58,325 bases of DNA from assembly GCA_021827645.1 (NCBI GenBank), contig JAKAVA010000070.1, positions 1-58,325 on the forward strand. The letters run 5' to 3'. Both the position numbers and the translations under genes were made by a program. A model generated the notes under the pieces. It saw only the letters and a program-made list of their open reading frames with translations. It was not told where the DNA came from and did not search any database. Below, piece after piece: positions 44,944 through 54,089 of the stretch. Numbering within the stretch: the stretch's first letter is position 1; every line of letters begins with the position of its first letter. Source of the stretch: Planctomycetota bacterium (GTDB lineage Bacteria; Planctomycetota; Phycisphaerae; WQYP01).

Positions 44944-47562
44944 TTAAACCGATTCAAGCTCTTTTTCCATTTCCGCCATTTCGTGGGTTTCACGCTTGGA
45001 TCGCATGACCGCCCAAGCGATGATGACAATACACACAACACCGATGGTTGCCGCAATCCATGGATGGGGACTCAATGATCTGATCACCGCTGTGCCATGT
45101 ATCGCATGCTCGGATCTCCAAAGAGACGCATCAAACGGAAGCATCAGTGGAAGCGAAAGCAGCGCCACCATGTTCATCACTTTTAATAACGGGTTGATGG
45201 CTGGACCAGCCGTGTCCTTTAACGGATCGCCGACGGTATCGCCTGTAACAGAGGCCTTGTGGCGTTCCGAACCCTTTCCGGTATTGGCGATGGTGTTTCG
45301 AGGCTCATCTTCAATGGTTTTCTTGGCGTTATCCCATGCGCCGCCGGAATTGGTCATGAACACTGCCAGCAATTGGCCCGAGAGAATGGCTCCGGCCAGA
45401 AACCCCGCCAGTGCCACGACTCCGAGCAAAAATCCGACCAGGATGGGCGACAGGATCGCCAGGAATCCGGGGCCAATCAGTTCGCGTTGAGCCGTGGATG
45501 TGCAAATATTAACCACCCGGGCATAATTGGGTTTGGTTTCACCGCTCCAGATTTTTTCATCCTTAAATTGCAATCGGCATTCTTTCACGATTAAAAATGC
45601 GGCGCGTCCGACCGCGCGAACCGTCATGGAACTGAATAGGAACGGTACCGCTCCGCCCAGTAACAACCCAACGAGTAATCTCGGACTGGCGACCGTCATG
45701 ATCCCGGAGATGGCCCGGTAGGCATCCTCGCTGATGCGCGCGTGATCCGACACTCCCCCCGTAGCCACAAGCGTAATAAACGCGGCGTAGAGACTCACGG
45801 CAGCGATAACCGCCGACCCTATGGCAACGCCCTTGGTTAAAGCTTTGGTTGTGTTGCCGGTGGCGTCGAGATCCGCAAGAACCTGCCGCGCAGCCTTGTG
45901 CTGTTCCGGCCCCATCTCCGCAGGGTCGTAACCCATTTCACCGATACCATTGGCGTTGTCCGCTACAGGCCCGAACACGTCCATGCTGAGAGTATTGCCC
46001 GCCAGCGTCAGCATGCCGATACCAACCATGGCGATGCCGTAGGCCACGAATATGGGGTTAGTGTCATAAAAAATCAGACTGCTCGCCGTCAAGCAACAGG
46101 CAATGATCACAATGGCGCTGACGCTGCTTTCCAAACCTACGGAGAGGCCGGATATGATATTGGTTGCATGTCCCGTTGAGCACGCCTTCACCAGCGAATC
46201 GACGGGGGCGTGATGGGTGCCGGTGAAATATTCCGTCGATGAATTCAGTGTTAACGCCAAAATCACACCGATGAAAGTCGCTTCCGCAGGACGTAAATCC
46301 AATCCATGGATGCCGAAGTTCGCCCACCACGGGGCAGAATTTAACACATGTTGCAACCCCGGATCAGCGGCAATTGCACCGGCGCCGAATCGGAGGTAGA
46401 AAAAACCCACCAGCAGAAAACCGACTGTACTGATGACCGCCCCGAAGCGATATCCACGACTGATCGCGGTCATCGCATCCTTATCCGATCCTCTATCCGC
46501 CGCATGCACGCTGAACGTCGCGATCATATCCGAGCAGACGCCCACTGCTCTGACCAAGAGCGGAAATACCATTCCGATATGCCCAAAACTGGCCCAGCCA
46601 AGGATCATGGCCGCAACCATGGTGACTTCATAACTTTCAAAGATGTCGGCCGCCATCCCGGCGCAGTCACCGACATTATCGCCCACGTTGTCGGCAATGG
46701 TTGCCGCGTTGCGCGGATCATCCTCGGGTATATCCTTTTCAATCTTGCCGACAAGATCGGCGCCCACGTCCGCCGCTTTGGTGTAAATTCCCCCGCCGAC
46801 ACGCATAAAAAGTGCCAGCAGGGTGCCTCCAAACCCGAAACCCAGCAATGCCTCCGGGGCTCGATTTCCAAAGTACATGAAGATGGTTGTGGCCCCTAAA
46901 AGACCGAGACCATCATTGAGCATCCCTGTCACCGTTCCGGTGCGGTATCCAAGTTGTAATGCTTTCCCAAACCCCTGTCGGGCAGCAGCAGCGACAACGA
47001 CGTTTCCTTCCGTAGCCATAAACATGCCGATGGTGCCCACGGCCATGGAAAACAATGACCCCATCAGAAACGCGATGCCGCGTCCGATGGGTAAGCTTGC
47101 TCCCGCAGCCGTTGTCCAACTCGCAGTACCGATCAGAATAACCGCGATAAGTGCAATGAGCGGTAACAAAGTGCGCCGTTGCCGCCTCAGATACGCAATG
47201 GAACCCTGACGGATAGCACGGGCCACTTCCTGCATTTTTGCCGTTCCATGATCCGCCCGACGAATCACCCGGATCAGCAAAACGGCATAGGCTATCCCCG
47301 CGATTGCCACGAATAGGACGGAAAAAAGAGCAAAGCGTTCAAATGTGGTAAAGGTCGGCGTGTAAAGGAATCCGAAAGGATGGAATTCCGAAGGTTTCAT
47401 GATCATACCGTGGGGGAATACCGTCTCACCCGTGTTCTGCGGGTAATCACTGCGAGTCAGCGCGATGTAAACCGTCAAAAACAGGATCAGCACGCCGGTC
47501 ATTGCAACGCTGATGGCGTTGGATTTAATAAAGTTCCTCCATTGAACCCATGGATTTGACAT
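44944..47562 (-). CDS. hppA: Membrane-bound proton-translocating pyrophosphatase, K+-independent type
   Basis: Integral membrane H+-PPase of 872 residues that couples pyrophosphate hydrolysis to proton pumping. The catalytic block is DVGADLVGKIEKDIPEDD followed by NVGDNVGDCAGMAADIFESY. The motif GNTTKALTKG has lysine and threonine at the positions that separate K+-independent from K+-dependent enzymes, predicting a K+-independent H+ pump. About 70 N-terminal residues (an extra helix and a loop) precede the usual start near QEVARAIRQGSIAYLRRQ. Start is the ATG after GGAAAGGGA; a frame reading back to 47718 lacks support. The nickel permease follows closely. Confidence 0.94.
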   Translation of the reverse strand: MSNPWVQWRNFIKSNAISVAMTGVLILFLTVYIALTRSDYPQNTGETVFPHGMIMKPSEFHPFGFLYTPTFTTFERFALFSVLFVAIAGIAYAVLLIRVIRRADHGTAKMQEVARAIRQGSIAYLRRQRRTLLPLIALIAVILIGTASWTTAAGASLPIGRGIAFLMGSLFSMAVGTIGMFMATEGNVVVAAAARQGFGKALQLGYRTGTVTGMLNDGLGLLGATTIFMYFGNRAPEALLGFGFGGTLLALFMRVGGGIYTKAADVGADLVGKIEKDIPEDDPRNAATIADNVGDNVGDCAGMAADIFESYEVTMVAAMILGWASFGHIGMVFPLLVRAVGVCSDMIATFSVHAADRGSDKDAMTAISRGYRFGAVISTVGFLLVGFFYLRFGAGAIAADPGLQHVLNSAPWWANFGIHGLDLRPAEATFIGVILALTLNSSTEYFTGTHHAPVDSLVKACSTGHATNIISGLSVGLESSVSAIVIIACCLTASSLIFYDTNPIFVAYGIAMVGIGMLTLAGNTLSMDVFGPVADNANGIGEMGYDPAEMGPEQHKAARQVLADLDATGNTTKALTKGVAIGSAVIAAVSLYAAFITLVATGGVSDHARISEDAYRAISGIMTVASPRLLVGLLLGGAVPFLFSSMTVRAVGRAAFLIVKECRLQFKDEKIWSGETKPNYARVVNICTSTAQRELIGPGFLAILSPILVGFLLGVVALAGFLAGAILSGQLLAVFMTNSGGAWDNAKKTIEDEPRNTIANTGKGSERHKASVTGDTVGDPLKDTAGPAINPLLKVMNMVALLSLPLMLPFDASLWRSEHAIHGTAVIRSLSPHPWIAATIGVVCIVIIAWAVMRSKRETHEMAEMEKELESV

Positions 47563-48482
47563 AGAACATTCCCTTTCCTTCAACGGCTGGCGCAATCCAC
47601 GGATATGACCGAGAACTGAACCATCCGTGCCCGGCGCGAACAGGTATCTCATCTGCCGCCGTTGCAACATTAATATTCTATGCGGATCGGGAAAATTCAA
47701 AGCGTTTCCCATCTTCATCGAAGGCGAAAAAACGGTGCATCACATTCAGACTTGGGGTTGTGGAACCGTTAATGTTCTCGGGCCTATGAATACCGAGCGG
47801 ACATAAAAACAGCCTCTTATGCTGCGAATCTGTCTTAAGCGGGAGATGGTCGCCTCATGAATTAAACGCCGCAGACAAAATGATGTCGTCCGCTATCACA
47901 AAGTTCCTGATTCCGAATTACGATTTTGCCGTAGCTCTGAATGAGGTATTTCCTTAACGCCTTTGGAGTTGTAATTTTTAGATCGGTTCAGCAACACGCT
48001 TTGCCGCAATGCCCGGTCGGTGAGCGAACCGGATAATCGGGACTCTCCGTATTCAAGACCCACGCCGTAGATCGATGCACCCACACACCCATCACCTCGA
48101 CATTCTTACCTGTAGCCGGAGCCTGAGGTCTATCCGGTGCGTCGGCTCTCGGCCTTTTCAAGGATCGGTACGGGCACAGCACACCGGCGGGCGAAATACC
48201 CTTCATCCTCGCGATCGTGACCCCGTTTATGGATCAGTTCGCGGAGGGCTTGACCTTCGGACAGGGGTGGCCATAATCTCAACCTCGGACGCCCCCGGCC
48301 TTTTTCGCCGGAACCGCTATGCACCGATCCGCGTTACTTCATGTGCCTAAGAATACTGTCCGTTGGACATGATTGAGGTGTGAAGTGTTTTTGGGTTTAG
48401 AATTCATCAAAGTGTGATAGACTACGCATCGGCAGGCCGACTTGGGTGGCAGATGCCTCCGGTGGATCAGGAAGAGGTTGCT
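47563..48482. other. Long intergenic region between hppA and pilB
   Basis: About 920 bases with only short, compositionally unconvincing frames on both strands. TAGAAT on the minus strand (47680-47675) may be the hppA -10, giving a leader of about 105 bases. On the plus strand TTGAGG (48373-48378) and TAGAAT (48398-48403), 19 bases apart, may drive the pilB-like gene with a leader of about 75 bases. I see no RNA gene, repeat or mobile-element end. The middle part (47760-48340) could be decayed coding sequence but matches nothing I recognise. Confidence 0.4.
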
Positions 48483-50189
48483 ATGGCACGCAAACGTAAA
48501 GAATTGGTCGACATCCTTGTGGAAATGGGCGCCCTGAAGCAGCCCGCTGCGGCGCAGGCGGTGGAAGAATCTCGTAAAAGTCGCACACCGATTGAAAAAG
48601 TCCTTGTTGAATCGAAAGCTGCCTCGGAAGAAGATGTGACCAAGGCGATGGCTATCCAAAATGATATGGAGTTCATAGACCTCGACCGCAACATTTTGGC
48701 TGTCAGCGACTTCCGTCTTTTACCGGCCGATCTCATCAAGCGTCATCAAGTCTTGCCAGTGGGGGAGGAGAACGGCAAGCTTAAAATTGTCATCGGCGAC
48801 CCCAATGATCTCGAAACCCTGGATATCCTCCGCTTCCGGCTCAGTAAGCCGATTGAAACCTGTCTCGCCGTCAAAAGTAAAATTAAAGACCATATCGACA
48901 GACTTTTTGCGGAAGAGCAGAGATCCATCGATGAAATGGTTCGCAAAATTTCAATGGATCGCAACGCTTCGATGGACGTTGCCCTCACCAAGGGTAAGGA
49001 TGACGATGAAGCTCCCATCATTCGTCTCGTCAGCGCAATTATTACCGATGCAGTGAAAGCCCGCGCGAGCGACATCCATATCGAGCCGATGAAAGATCGT
49101 TTACGGGTGAGGTTTCGGATCGATGGTGTATGCGTTCAGAGAGATAATTTGCAGAAAAAGATGCAGAATACCATCCTCGCCCGGATAAAGATCATGGCCG
49201 GAATGGACATTGCCGAACGCCGTCTCCCGCAGGACGGCCGTATCAAAATGTCCATTGACGCTGCGCAAATCGATTTTCGTGTCAGTTCGTTGCCGGCCTA
49301 TCATGGAGAATCGATTGTTCTGCGTATCCTCCGGCCTGATAACGTCAAAATTGGTATCCAGCGGATGGGTTTTGAAGAGGACGATTACAACCGATTCAAA
49401 AAAATTATTTCCCGGCCCAATGGTATTTTCCTTGTCACCGGTCCGACAGGATCCGGTAAAACCACCACCCTTTATGGAGCCTTGGCTGAACTGAACACGC
49501 CCGATAGGAAAATCATCACCGCAGAAGATCCGGTGGAATACAATTTTGCAGGTATCAACCAGTGTCAAGTGCGTGAGCAGATCGGCCTGACTTTTGCCAA
49601 AATTCTGAGATCCATGCTGCGCCAGGCGCCGAACATCATTCTCGTCGGTGAAATTCGTGATCGTGAGGTGGCGGAGGTCGCTGTGCAGGCCGCTCTCACC
49701 GGGCACCTCGTGTTCAGCACCCTGCACACCAATGATGCGCCGTCAGCCATTACCCGCCTCATCGACATGGGAGTCAAACCATTCCTGGTTGCTTCCTCGA
49801 TTCAGGCCATCATGGCTCAGCGGCTTATCCGCACGCTCTGCGACCAATGCAAGGCCCCCGATCCCGAGCCCGATAAGCGAATGCTCCAGGTTATTGGCCT
49901 GAGCGAAAAAGACCTCGTTGGCCGAACGATTATGAAACCGGTCGGTTGTCCGGCGTGCAACAACACCGGCTACCGTGGGCGCATTGGCATCTTTGAAATG
50001 ATGCCGATGACCAGTGAGATTCGCGAACTCGCTTTCAAGCGCGCCAGTTCAACGCAACTCCGCAAATCCGCGGTCAACAGCGGAATGAAGACGCTGCTCA
50101 ACGATGGTTGCATTAAAGTTCTCAACGGTATCACCACTGCAAGGGAAATCGCCCGTGTGACGCAGGCTGAAGGTGTATTGGCGGATTGA
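48483..50189 (+). CDS. Type IV pilus assembly / type II secretion ATPase (PilB/GspE family), first copy
   Basis: Hexameric AAA-like motor of 568 residues. The N-terminal MshEN-type domain (residues about 1-150) is followed by the core with SDIHIEPMKDRLRVRFRIDG, Walker A GPTGSGKTTTLYGAL, the Asp-box region AEDPVEYNF, Walker B ILVGEIRD and the His-box GHLVFSTLHTNDAPSA. A zinc-binding tail has CDQC and CPACNNTGYRGR. Immediately before Walker B it reads RQAPNII instead of the usual RQDPDII, losing two acidic residues. The ATG is preceded by GGAAGAGG. It is followed by pilT and a second PilB-like gene. Confidence 0.93.
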   Translation: MARKRKELVDILVEMGALKQPAAAQAVEESRKSRTPIEKVLVESKAASEEDVTKAMAIQNDMEFIDLDRNILAVSDFRLLPADLIKRHQVLPVGEENGKLKIVIGDPNDLETLDILRFRLSKPIETCLAVKSKIKDHIDRLFAEEQRSIDEMVRKISMDRNASMDVALTKGKDDDEAPIIRLVSAIITDAVKARASDIHIEPMKDRLRVRFRIDGVCVQRDNLQKKMQNTILARIKIMAGMDIAERRLPQDGRIKMSIDAAQIDFRVSSLPAYHGESIVLRILRPDNVKIGIQRMGFEEDDYNRFKKIISRPNGIFLVTGPTGSGKTTTLYGALAELNTPDRKIITAEDPVEYNFAGINQCQVREQIGLTFAKILRSMLRQAPNIILVGEIRDREVAEVAVQAALTGHLVFSTLHTNDAPSAITRLIDMGVKPFLVASSIQAIMAQRLIRTLCDQCKAPDPEPDKRMLQVIGLSEKDLVGRTIMKPVGCPACNNTGYRGRIGIFEMMPMTSEIRELAFKRASSTQLRKSAVNSGMKTLLNDGCIKVLNGITTAREIARVTQAEGVLAD

Positions 50190-50230
50190 CTGGCGGTGAT
50201 GCCTGACTCAAAAAGTTGCGGCAGGCAGGT

Positions 50231-50275
50231 TATAATGATTGACCGGATCCGGTCTCCGTACCATACATGACGGAG
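50231..50275 (+). promoter_or_regulatory. pilT promoter region: TATAAT box and leader hairpin
   Basis: TATAAT at 50231-50236 lies in the 134-base gap before pilT. Downstream, in the would-be leader, CTCCGT (50254-50259) and ACGGAG (50270-50275) form a perfect six-base stem with a ten-base loop, close to a CCGGATCCGG palindrome (50243-50252). A good -35 is not seen. This suggests pilT has its own promoter in addition to read-through. Confidence 0.45.
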
Positions 50276-50323
50276 TTTGAAAAATACGGGATCCATCTCA
50301 AGGCCGTTTTTTGAGGTTTTTTA

Positions 50324-51463
50324 ATGTCGCAAATTCTGATTGATCGGTTGCTCGAAACCGCCATAAAAAAGGGTGCCTCCGACCTGCATCTGCATGTGGG
50401 GCGTCCACCAGTCCTCAGACTCAACGGTCATCTGCGGGATCTTCAAACCAAGGCGCTCGAGCCTGAAGACACCATGGCGTTGATGAAGTCCATTACTCCG
50501 GAGCGGGGACAGCAGGAACTGCAGGAAAGCGGCAGTACAGATTTCGGTTTTGCCTTTTCAACCCCCGACGGAACGGCGAAAGCCCGCTTCCGTGTCGCTG
50601 CGTTTCGAGAACGCGGAAATGTCTCGCTTGTGCTGCGTAAAATTCCGTACAAATTACTCAGTTTTGAGGATATCGGCCTACCCCCGATCTGTGCTGAGCT
50701 CTGTCGCCGTCCGCGGGGACTTTTTCTGGTAACCGGCCCGACCGGATCGGGGAAAACAACATCTCTCGCCACCATGATCGACTATATTAACACCAATTAC
50801 GATCGCCATATCATCACCGTTGAAGATCCCGTCGAATACTACCACCAGCATAAAAAGAGCCTCATCAGTCAGCGCGAGGTGGGTGAAGGAAACGATGTGC
50901 CGAGTTTCGCTGAAGCTCTCCGCCGCGCGCTGCGCCAGGACCCCGACGTTATCCTGGTCGGCGAAATGCGCGATTTGGAAACTATTTCTGCTGCGATCCG
51001 GGCCGCCGAGACCGGGCACCTCGTGTTCGGGACATTGCACACCACCGGGTGTCAGGGAACCATCAACCGCGTTATCGATGCCTTCCCGGTTGATCAGCAG
51101 GAGCAGATTCGTGTTCAGCTCTCCACGACGCTGCTCGCGGTTCTCTCGCAGGCACTTCTGCCCCGGCTCGATATCGAAAGTGTCACGGCCGCCTATGAAT
51201 TCCTCGTGATCACCCCAGCCATCTCCAACCTGATTCGTGAAAACAAGACATTTCGTATTGACTCGGCCATTCAAACGGGGAAGAAATTCGGCATGCAACT
51301 GCTCGATGATCACTTGCTCGATCTATTCAAATCAGGCAAGGTCAGTGCGGAAGATGCAATTGATAAGGCCCGCCATCCGGCCGATCTGGCCGAGCGCATG
51401 GGTAAACGCCTTAATCGTCCGGATACCGAAAAAGATACCACAGCCGGCGGTCGTGCCGCATGA
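50324..51463 (+). CDS. pilT: Twitching motility ATPase PilT
   Basis: Retraction motor of type IV pili, 379 residues, with no MshEN domain and no zinc tail, which separates PilT from PilB. Motifs in order are ASDLHLHVGRPPVLRLNG, Walker A GPTGSGKTTSLATMID, EDPVEYYHQHKKSLISQRE, Walker B QDPDVILVGEMRD, GHLVFGTLHTTG, and the PilT-specific DAFPVDQQEQIRVQLS. The C-terminal IDKARHPADLAERM is also typical. Placed between two PilB-like genes, it forms with them a motor module for pilus extension and retraction, but no pilin, secretin or PilC gene is in the window. Confidence 0.95.
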   Translation: MSQILIDRLLETAIKKGASDLHLHVGRPPVLRLNGHLRDLQTKALEPEDTMALMKSITPERGQQELQESGSTDFGFAFSTPDGTAKARFRVAAFRERGNVSLVLRKIPYKLLSFEDIGLPPICAELCRRPRGLFLVTGPTGSGKTTSLATMIDYINTNYDRHIITVEDPVEYYHQHKKSLISQREVGEGNDVPSFAEALRRALRQDPDVILVGEMRDLETISAAIRAAETGHLVFGTLHTTGCQGTINRVIDAFPVDQQEQIRVQLSTTLLAVLSQALLPRLDIESVTAAYEFLVITPAISNLIRENKTFRIDSAIQTGKKFGMQLLDDHLLDLFKSGKVSAEDAIDKARHPADLAERMGKRLNRPDTEKDTTAGGRAA

Positions 51464-51507
51464 CGGTGCCCGCCAATTTTTGAGAGAGATACTAACTCGG
51501 AGTCATC

Positions 51508-53349
51508 ATGGCAGAATCAGATAAAACGCCCAAGACCGGCAATCCAACGGGAAATCCCACGTCCGCCGGCGGGGGGACTTCCGATGCGGCTAATAAATTC
51601 AGAATGCCGCCGATCGATCAGTTAAAAGATCGACCGCTGGGGCGGGTGCTCATCAAGATGGGGCGTCTGACTCGTGAGCAGGTCCATCAGGGGCTCGCCG
51701 TTCAGCAGCAGCAGAAGGCCAAGCGTATCCATACCCCCATCGGGCAGGTGCTGGTCGAGATGGGACTTATCACCCAGAAAGACCTTAATCTGGCGCTTGC
51801 CGCTCAGCGGGGGTTTGAAGTCGTCGATCTGGAGAACCGCGAATTTCCACCCGATTTGATCGCCCGTCTTCCGTCTCAGATGGCCAGTGTCTACCGCGTT
51901 ATTCCCATCGCTTTCGATGAGGCTTCCAACACCATCACCATCGCACTGGACTCTCCGGATAATTTCCGCGTTGTGGATGATCTTCAAACCCTGATGGGAT
52001 ACAAGGTGATCACCTGTATCGCCGACCCCGATGCCATGTCTAAATTATTGGCAAAATTCTACGAGTCGCATCAGGAATCGCTCGCTGATCTCATGGGCGA
52101 AATTGGTTCCGATGCCACGCTCAAAGCATTGGAAAATCGCGGCGAATCCATCGATCTGGAAACGCTCAAAGATCTCGCGGAGTCCAATCCGGTTAAGCGG
52201 CTTCTCAATACCGTATTGATGCAGGCTATTAAAGAGCGGGCGTCCGATATTCATTTCGAGCCCTTCGAAGATGAATTCAAGATGCGCTATCGTATCGATG
52301 GCGTACTCTACGAAATGGTGCCACCACCTAAATACATCGCCATGGCACTGGCAAGCCGTATCAAAGTCATGGCCAACCTTGATATCGCGGAACGTCGTGT
52401 GCCGCAGGACGGCCGCATCCCGCTGGTCATCGGCGGGCAGCCGGTTGATTTACGTGTGGCCGTGCTTCCGACTATCTTCGGCGAAAGCATTGTGCTGCGT
52501 GTGCTGGATCGATCCAACGTATCACTCGATCTGGACAAGCTCGGTATGCGCGATGATGATCTCCGTGTATTTCGCCAGCTTATTGATAAACCCAATGGCA
52601 TTGTGTTGGTTACCGGGCCGACTGGTTCCGGAAAAACTACCACGCTCTATGCCGCGCTCAACGAACTCAACAGCATCGAAGATAAGCTCATCACAACGGA
52701 AGACCCTGTGGAATATGACATTGACGGTATCGTGCAGGTGCAGATACGCTCGGAAATTGAACTCACCTTCGCACGCTGCCTGCGAGCTATTCTGCGTCAG
52801 GATCCTGATATCATCCTGGTCGGAGAAATTCGCGACAAAGAAACCGCCGAAATTGCCACCCAGGCGTCTCTCACCGGCCACCTCGTCTTTAGCACATTGC
52901 ATACCAACGACGCTCCATCGTCGATTGCGCGACTTTTGGACTTGGGCGTTGAACCGTTCCTCATCACCGCAACCGTGGAAGGTATTCTTGCTCAGCGGCT
53001 CTGTCGCAGAATCTGCAGTAACTGCAAGGAGGAATTCAAGCCGACCGAAGAGCAACTCATGGAACTGGGGCTTTTACCTGAAGAAGTCCGGGAAAAAACG
53101 TTCTTTCATGGTCGCGGTTGCAACAAGTGCAACAATACAGGCTATAAAGGGCGTCTCTCCATCACCGAGATCATGGTTCTCGATGATGATATGCGGCAGA
53201 TGATTATGGAACATGCGTCCACCGATCTCCTGCGTGATGCGGCCCGCAAGCGCGGGATGCGCAATCTTCGGGAATCCGGTCTTCTCGCCATTTATGAGGG
53301 CATAACCACCATTGAAGAGGTCGTGCGTCACACCATTGTTGAAGAATAA
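51508..53349 (+). CDS. pilB: Type IV pilus assembly / type II secretion ATPase (PilB/GspE family), second copy
   Basis: 613-residue PilB/GspE motor. The N-terminus has a Pro/Gly/Thr-rich leader of about 30 residues, then the MshEN domain (RPLGRVLIKMGRLTREQVHQG). The core shows SDIHFEPFEDEFKMRYRIDG, Walker A GPTGSGKTTTLYAAL, TTEDPVEYDIDG, a standard Walker B region RQDPDIILVGEIRD and HLVFSTLHTNDAPSS. The zinc-binding tail has CSNC and CNKCNNTGYKGR. Unlike the first copy, all acidic residues near Walker B are kept, so this one is the more canonical extension motor. CGGAG precedes the ATG. Confidence 0.94.
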   Translation: MAESDKTPKTGNPTGNPTSAGGGTSDAANKFRMPPIDQLKDRPLGRVLIKMGRLTREQVHQGLAVQQQQKAKRIHTPIGQVLVEMGLITQKDLNLALAAQRGFEVVDLENREFPPDLIARLPSQMASVYRVIPIAFDEASNTITIALDSPDNFRVVDDLQTLMGYKVITCIADPDAMSKLLAKFYESHQESLADLMGEIGSDATLKALENRGESIDLETLKDLAESNPVKRLLNTVLMQAIKERASDIHFEPFEDEFKMRYRIDGVLYEMVPPPKYIAMALASRIKVMANLDIAERRVPQDGRIPLVIGGQPVDLRVAVLPTIFGESIVLRVLDRSNVSLDLDKLGMRDDDLRVFRQLIDKPNGIVLVTGPTGSGKTTTLYAALNELNSIEDKLITTEDPVEYDIDGIVQVQIRSEIELTFARCLRAILRQDPDIILVGEIRDKETAEIATQASLTGHLVFSTLHTNDAPSSIARLLDLGVEPFLITATVEGILAQRLCRRICSNCKEEFKPTEEQLMELGLLPEEVREKTFFHGRGCNKCNNTGYKGRLSITEIMVLDDDMRQMIMEHASTDLLRDAARKRGMRNLRESGLLAIYEGITTIEEVVRHTIVEE

Positions 53350-53449
53350 TGGCGGTGTCGCCCGCCCATCGATTTCGTGTACTGAGTTTTAGAGTTCTCT
53401 CCGATCAGGCGCAGCCTCTGAGGATGTTGTTCGATTCCTGATCTCAACC

Positions 53450-53455
53450 GATAAT
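53450..53455 (+). promoter_or_regulatory. -10-like box (GATAAT) for fur, leaderless spacing
   Basis: GATAAT ends six bases before the ATG of the fur-family gene. TTGTTC lies 17 bases upstream (53427-53432) as a weak -35. There is no ribosome-binding site before the start codon. Confidence 0.5.
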
Positions 53456-53461
53456 GTCCTC

Positions 53462-53896
53462 ATGGATGCTGCCGATAATATTGCTCTGGAATTTCTCAGC
53501 CAGCGCGGTCTGAAAATCACCGCCGGCCGACGTGCCATTATTCGTGAAATTATCGCCTTTGGTCGCCCCTTCGAGGCGGAAGAATTATTACTCAATCTCG
53601 GGCGTAATCCGGAACGAGTGAGTAAAGCGACGGTTTACCGTACCCTGAAGCATCTGGTCGATGGCGGCCTGATCAATCAGGTCTTTTTCGGACCTGCCAA
53701 ACAAAGCTATTATGACTTTGCAGGCAGCGGCGCGGCTCATGCCCATCTTGCAGACGTACAAAGTGGGAAGATTGTTGAATTTACCAACCCTGAAGTCGTC
53801 CAACTCTGTCGAAAAATTGCGCGACAGCTCGGTTATCGCTACATTTCACATCGATTTCTTATCCTTGGAGAGCCGACCGATAAACCGCAGGGGTGA
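53462..53896 (+). CDS. Fur-family transcriptional regulator lacking structural-zinc cysteines
   Basis: 144-residue DNA-binding repressor of the ferric-uptake family. The N-terminal winged helix reads FLSQRGLKITAGRRAIIREI and ERVSKATVYRTLKHLVDGGLI. In the dimerisation domain the usual HHHDHLICxxCG block is AHAHLADVQSGKIVEF, keeping two histidines (His93, His95) but losing the CxxC of the structural zinc. SHRFLILGE near the end keeps the late histidine. Target metal or peroxide cannot be told. The gene has its own promoter and is followed by an unrelated phosphorylase gene. Confidence 0.9.
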   Translation: MDAADNIALEFLSQRGLKITAGRRAIIREIIAFGRPFEAEELLLNLGRNPERVSKATVYRTLKHLVDGGLINQVFFGPAKQSYYDFAGSGAAHAHLADVQSGKIVEFTNPEVVQLCRKIARQLGYRYISHRFLILGEPTDKPQG

Positions 53897-54077
53897 TAAC
53901 TTTCGATCGACGAAAAAATGAACTTGGATTACGGTTCCAAGCTCGATGATAAAACTGGCTGGTGATCATGATGCGCGCAGAATCAATCGTCGGCGGTACA
54001 ATTCAGCTTGATTGATCTTCTGGGGCTGGAGGCGGCGGAATGGAGAATTCCCCAAAAGTATGCGGGACCTAACGCCG

Positions 54078-54083
54078 ATAAGA
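54078..54083 (+). promoter_or_regulatory. Possible -10-like box (GATAAG) before the phosphorylase gene
   Basis: GATAAG ends six bases before the ATG at 54090. It is a weak match on its own and is listed because the spacing repeats that seen before ubiE, fur and the coaB-like gene. Confidence 0.25.
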
Positions 54084-54089
54084 CTTCGC

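Noticed and set aside
47723-48413. Several short frames between hppA and the pilB-like gene, considered as a decayed mobile element
   Set aside because: No transposase motif, terminal inverted repeat or target duplication could be found.
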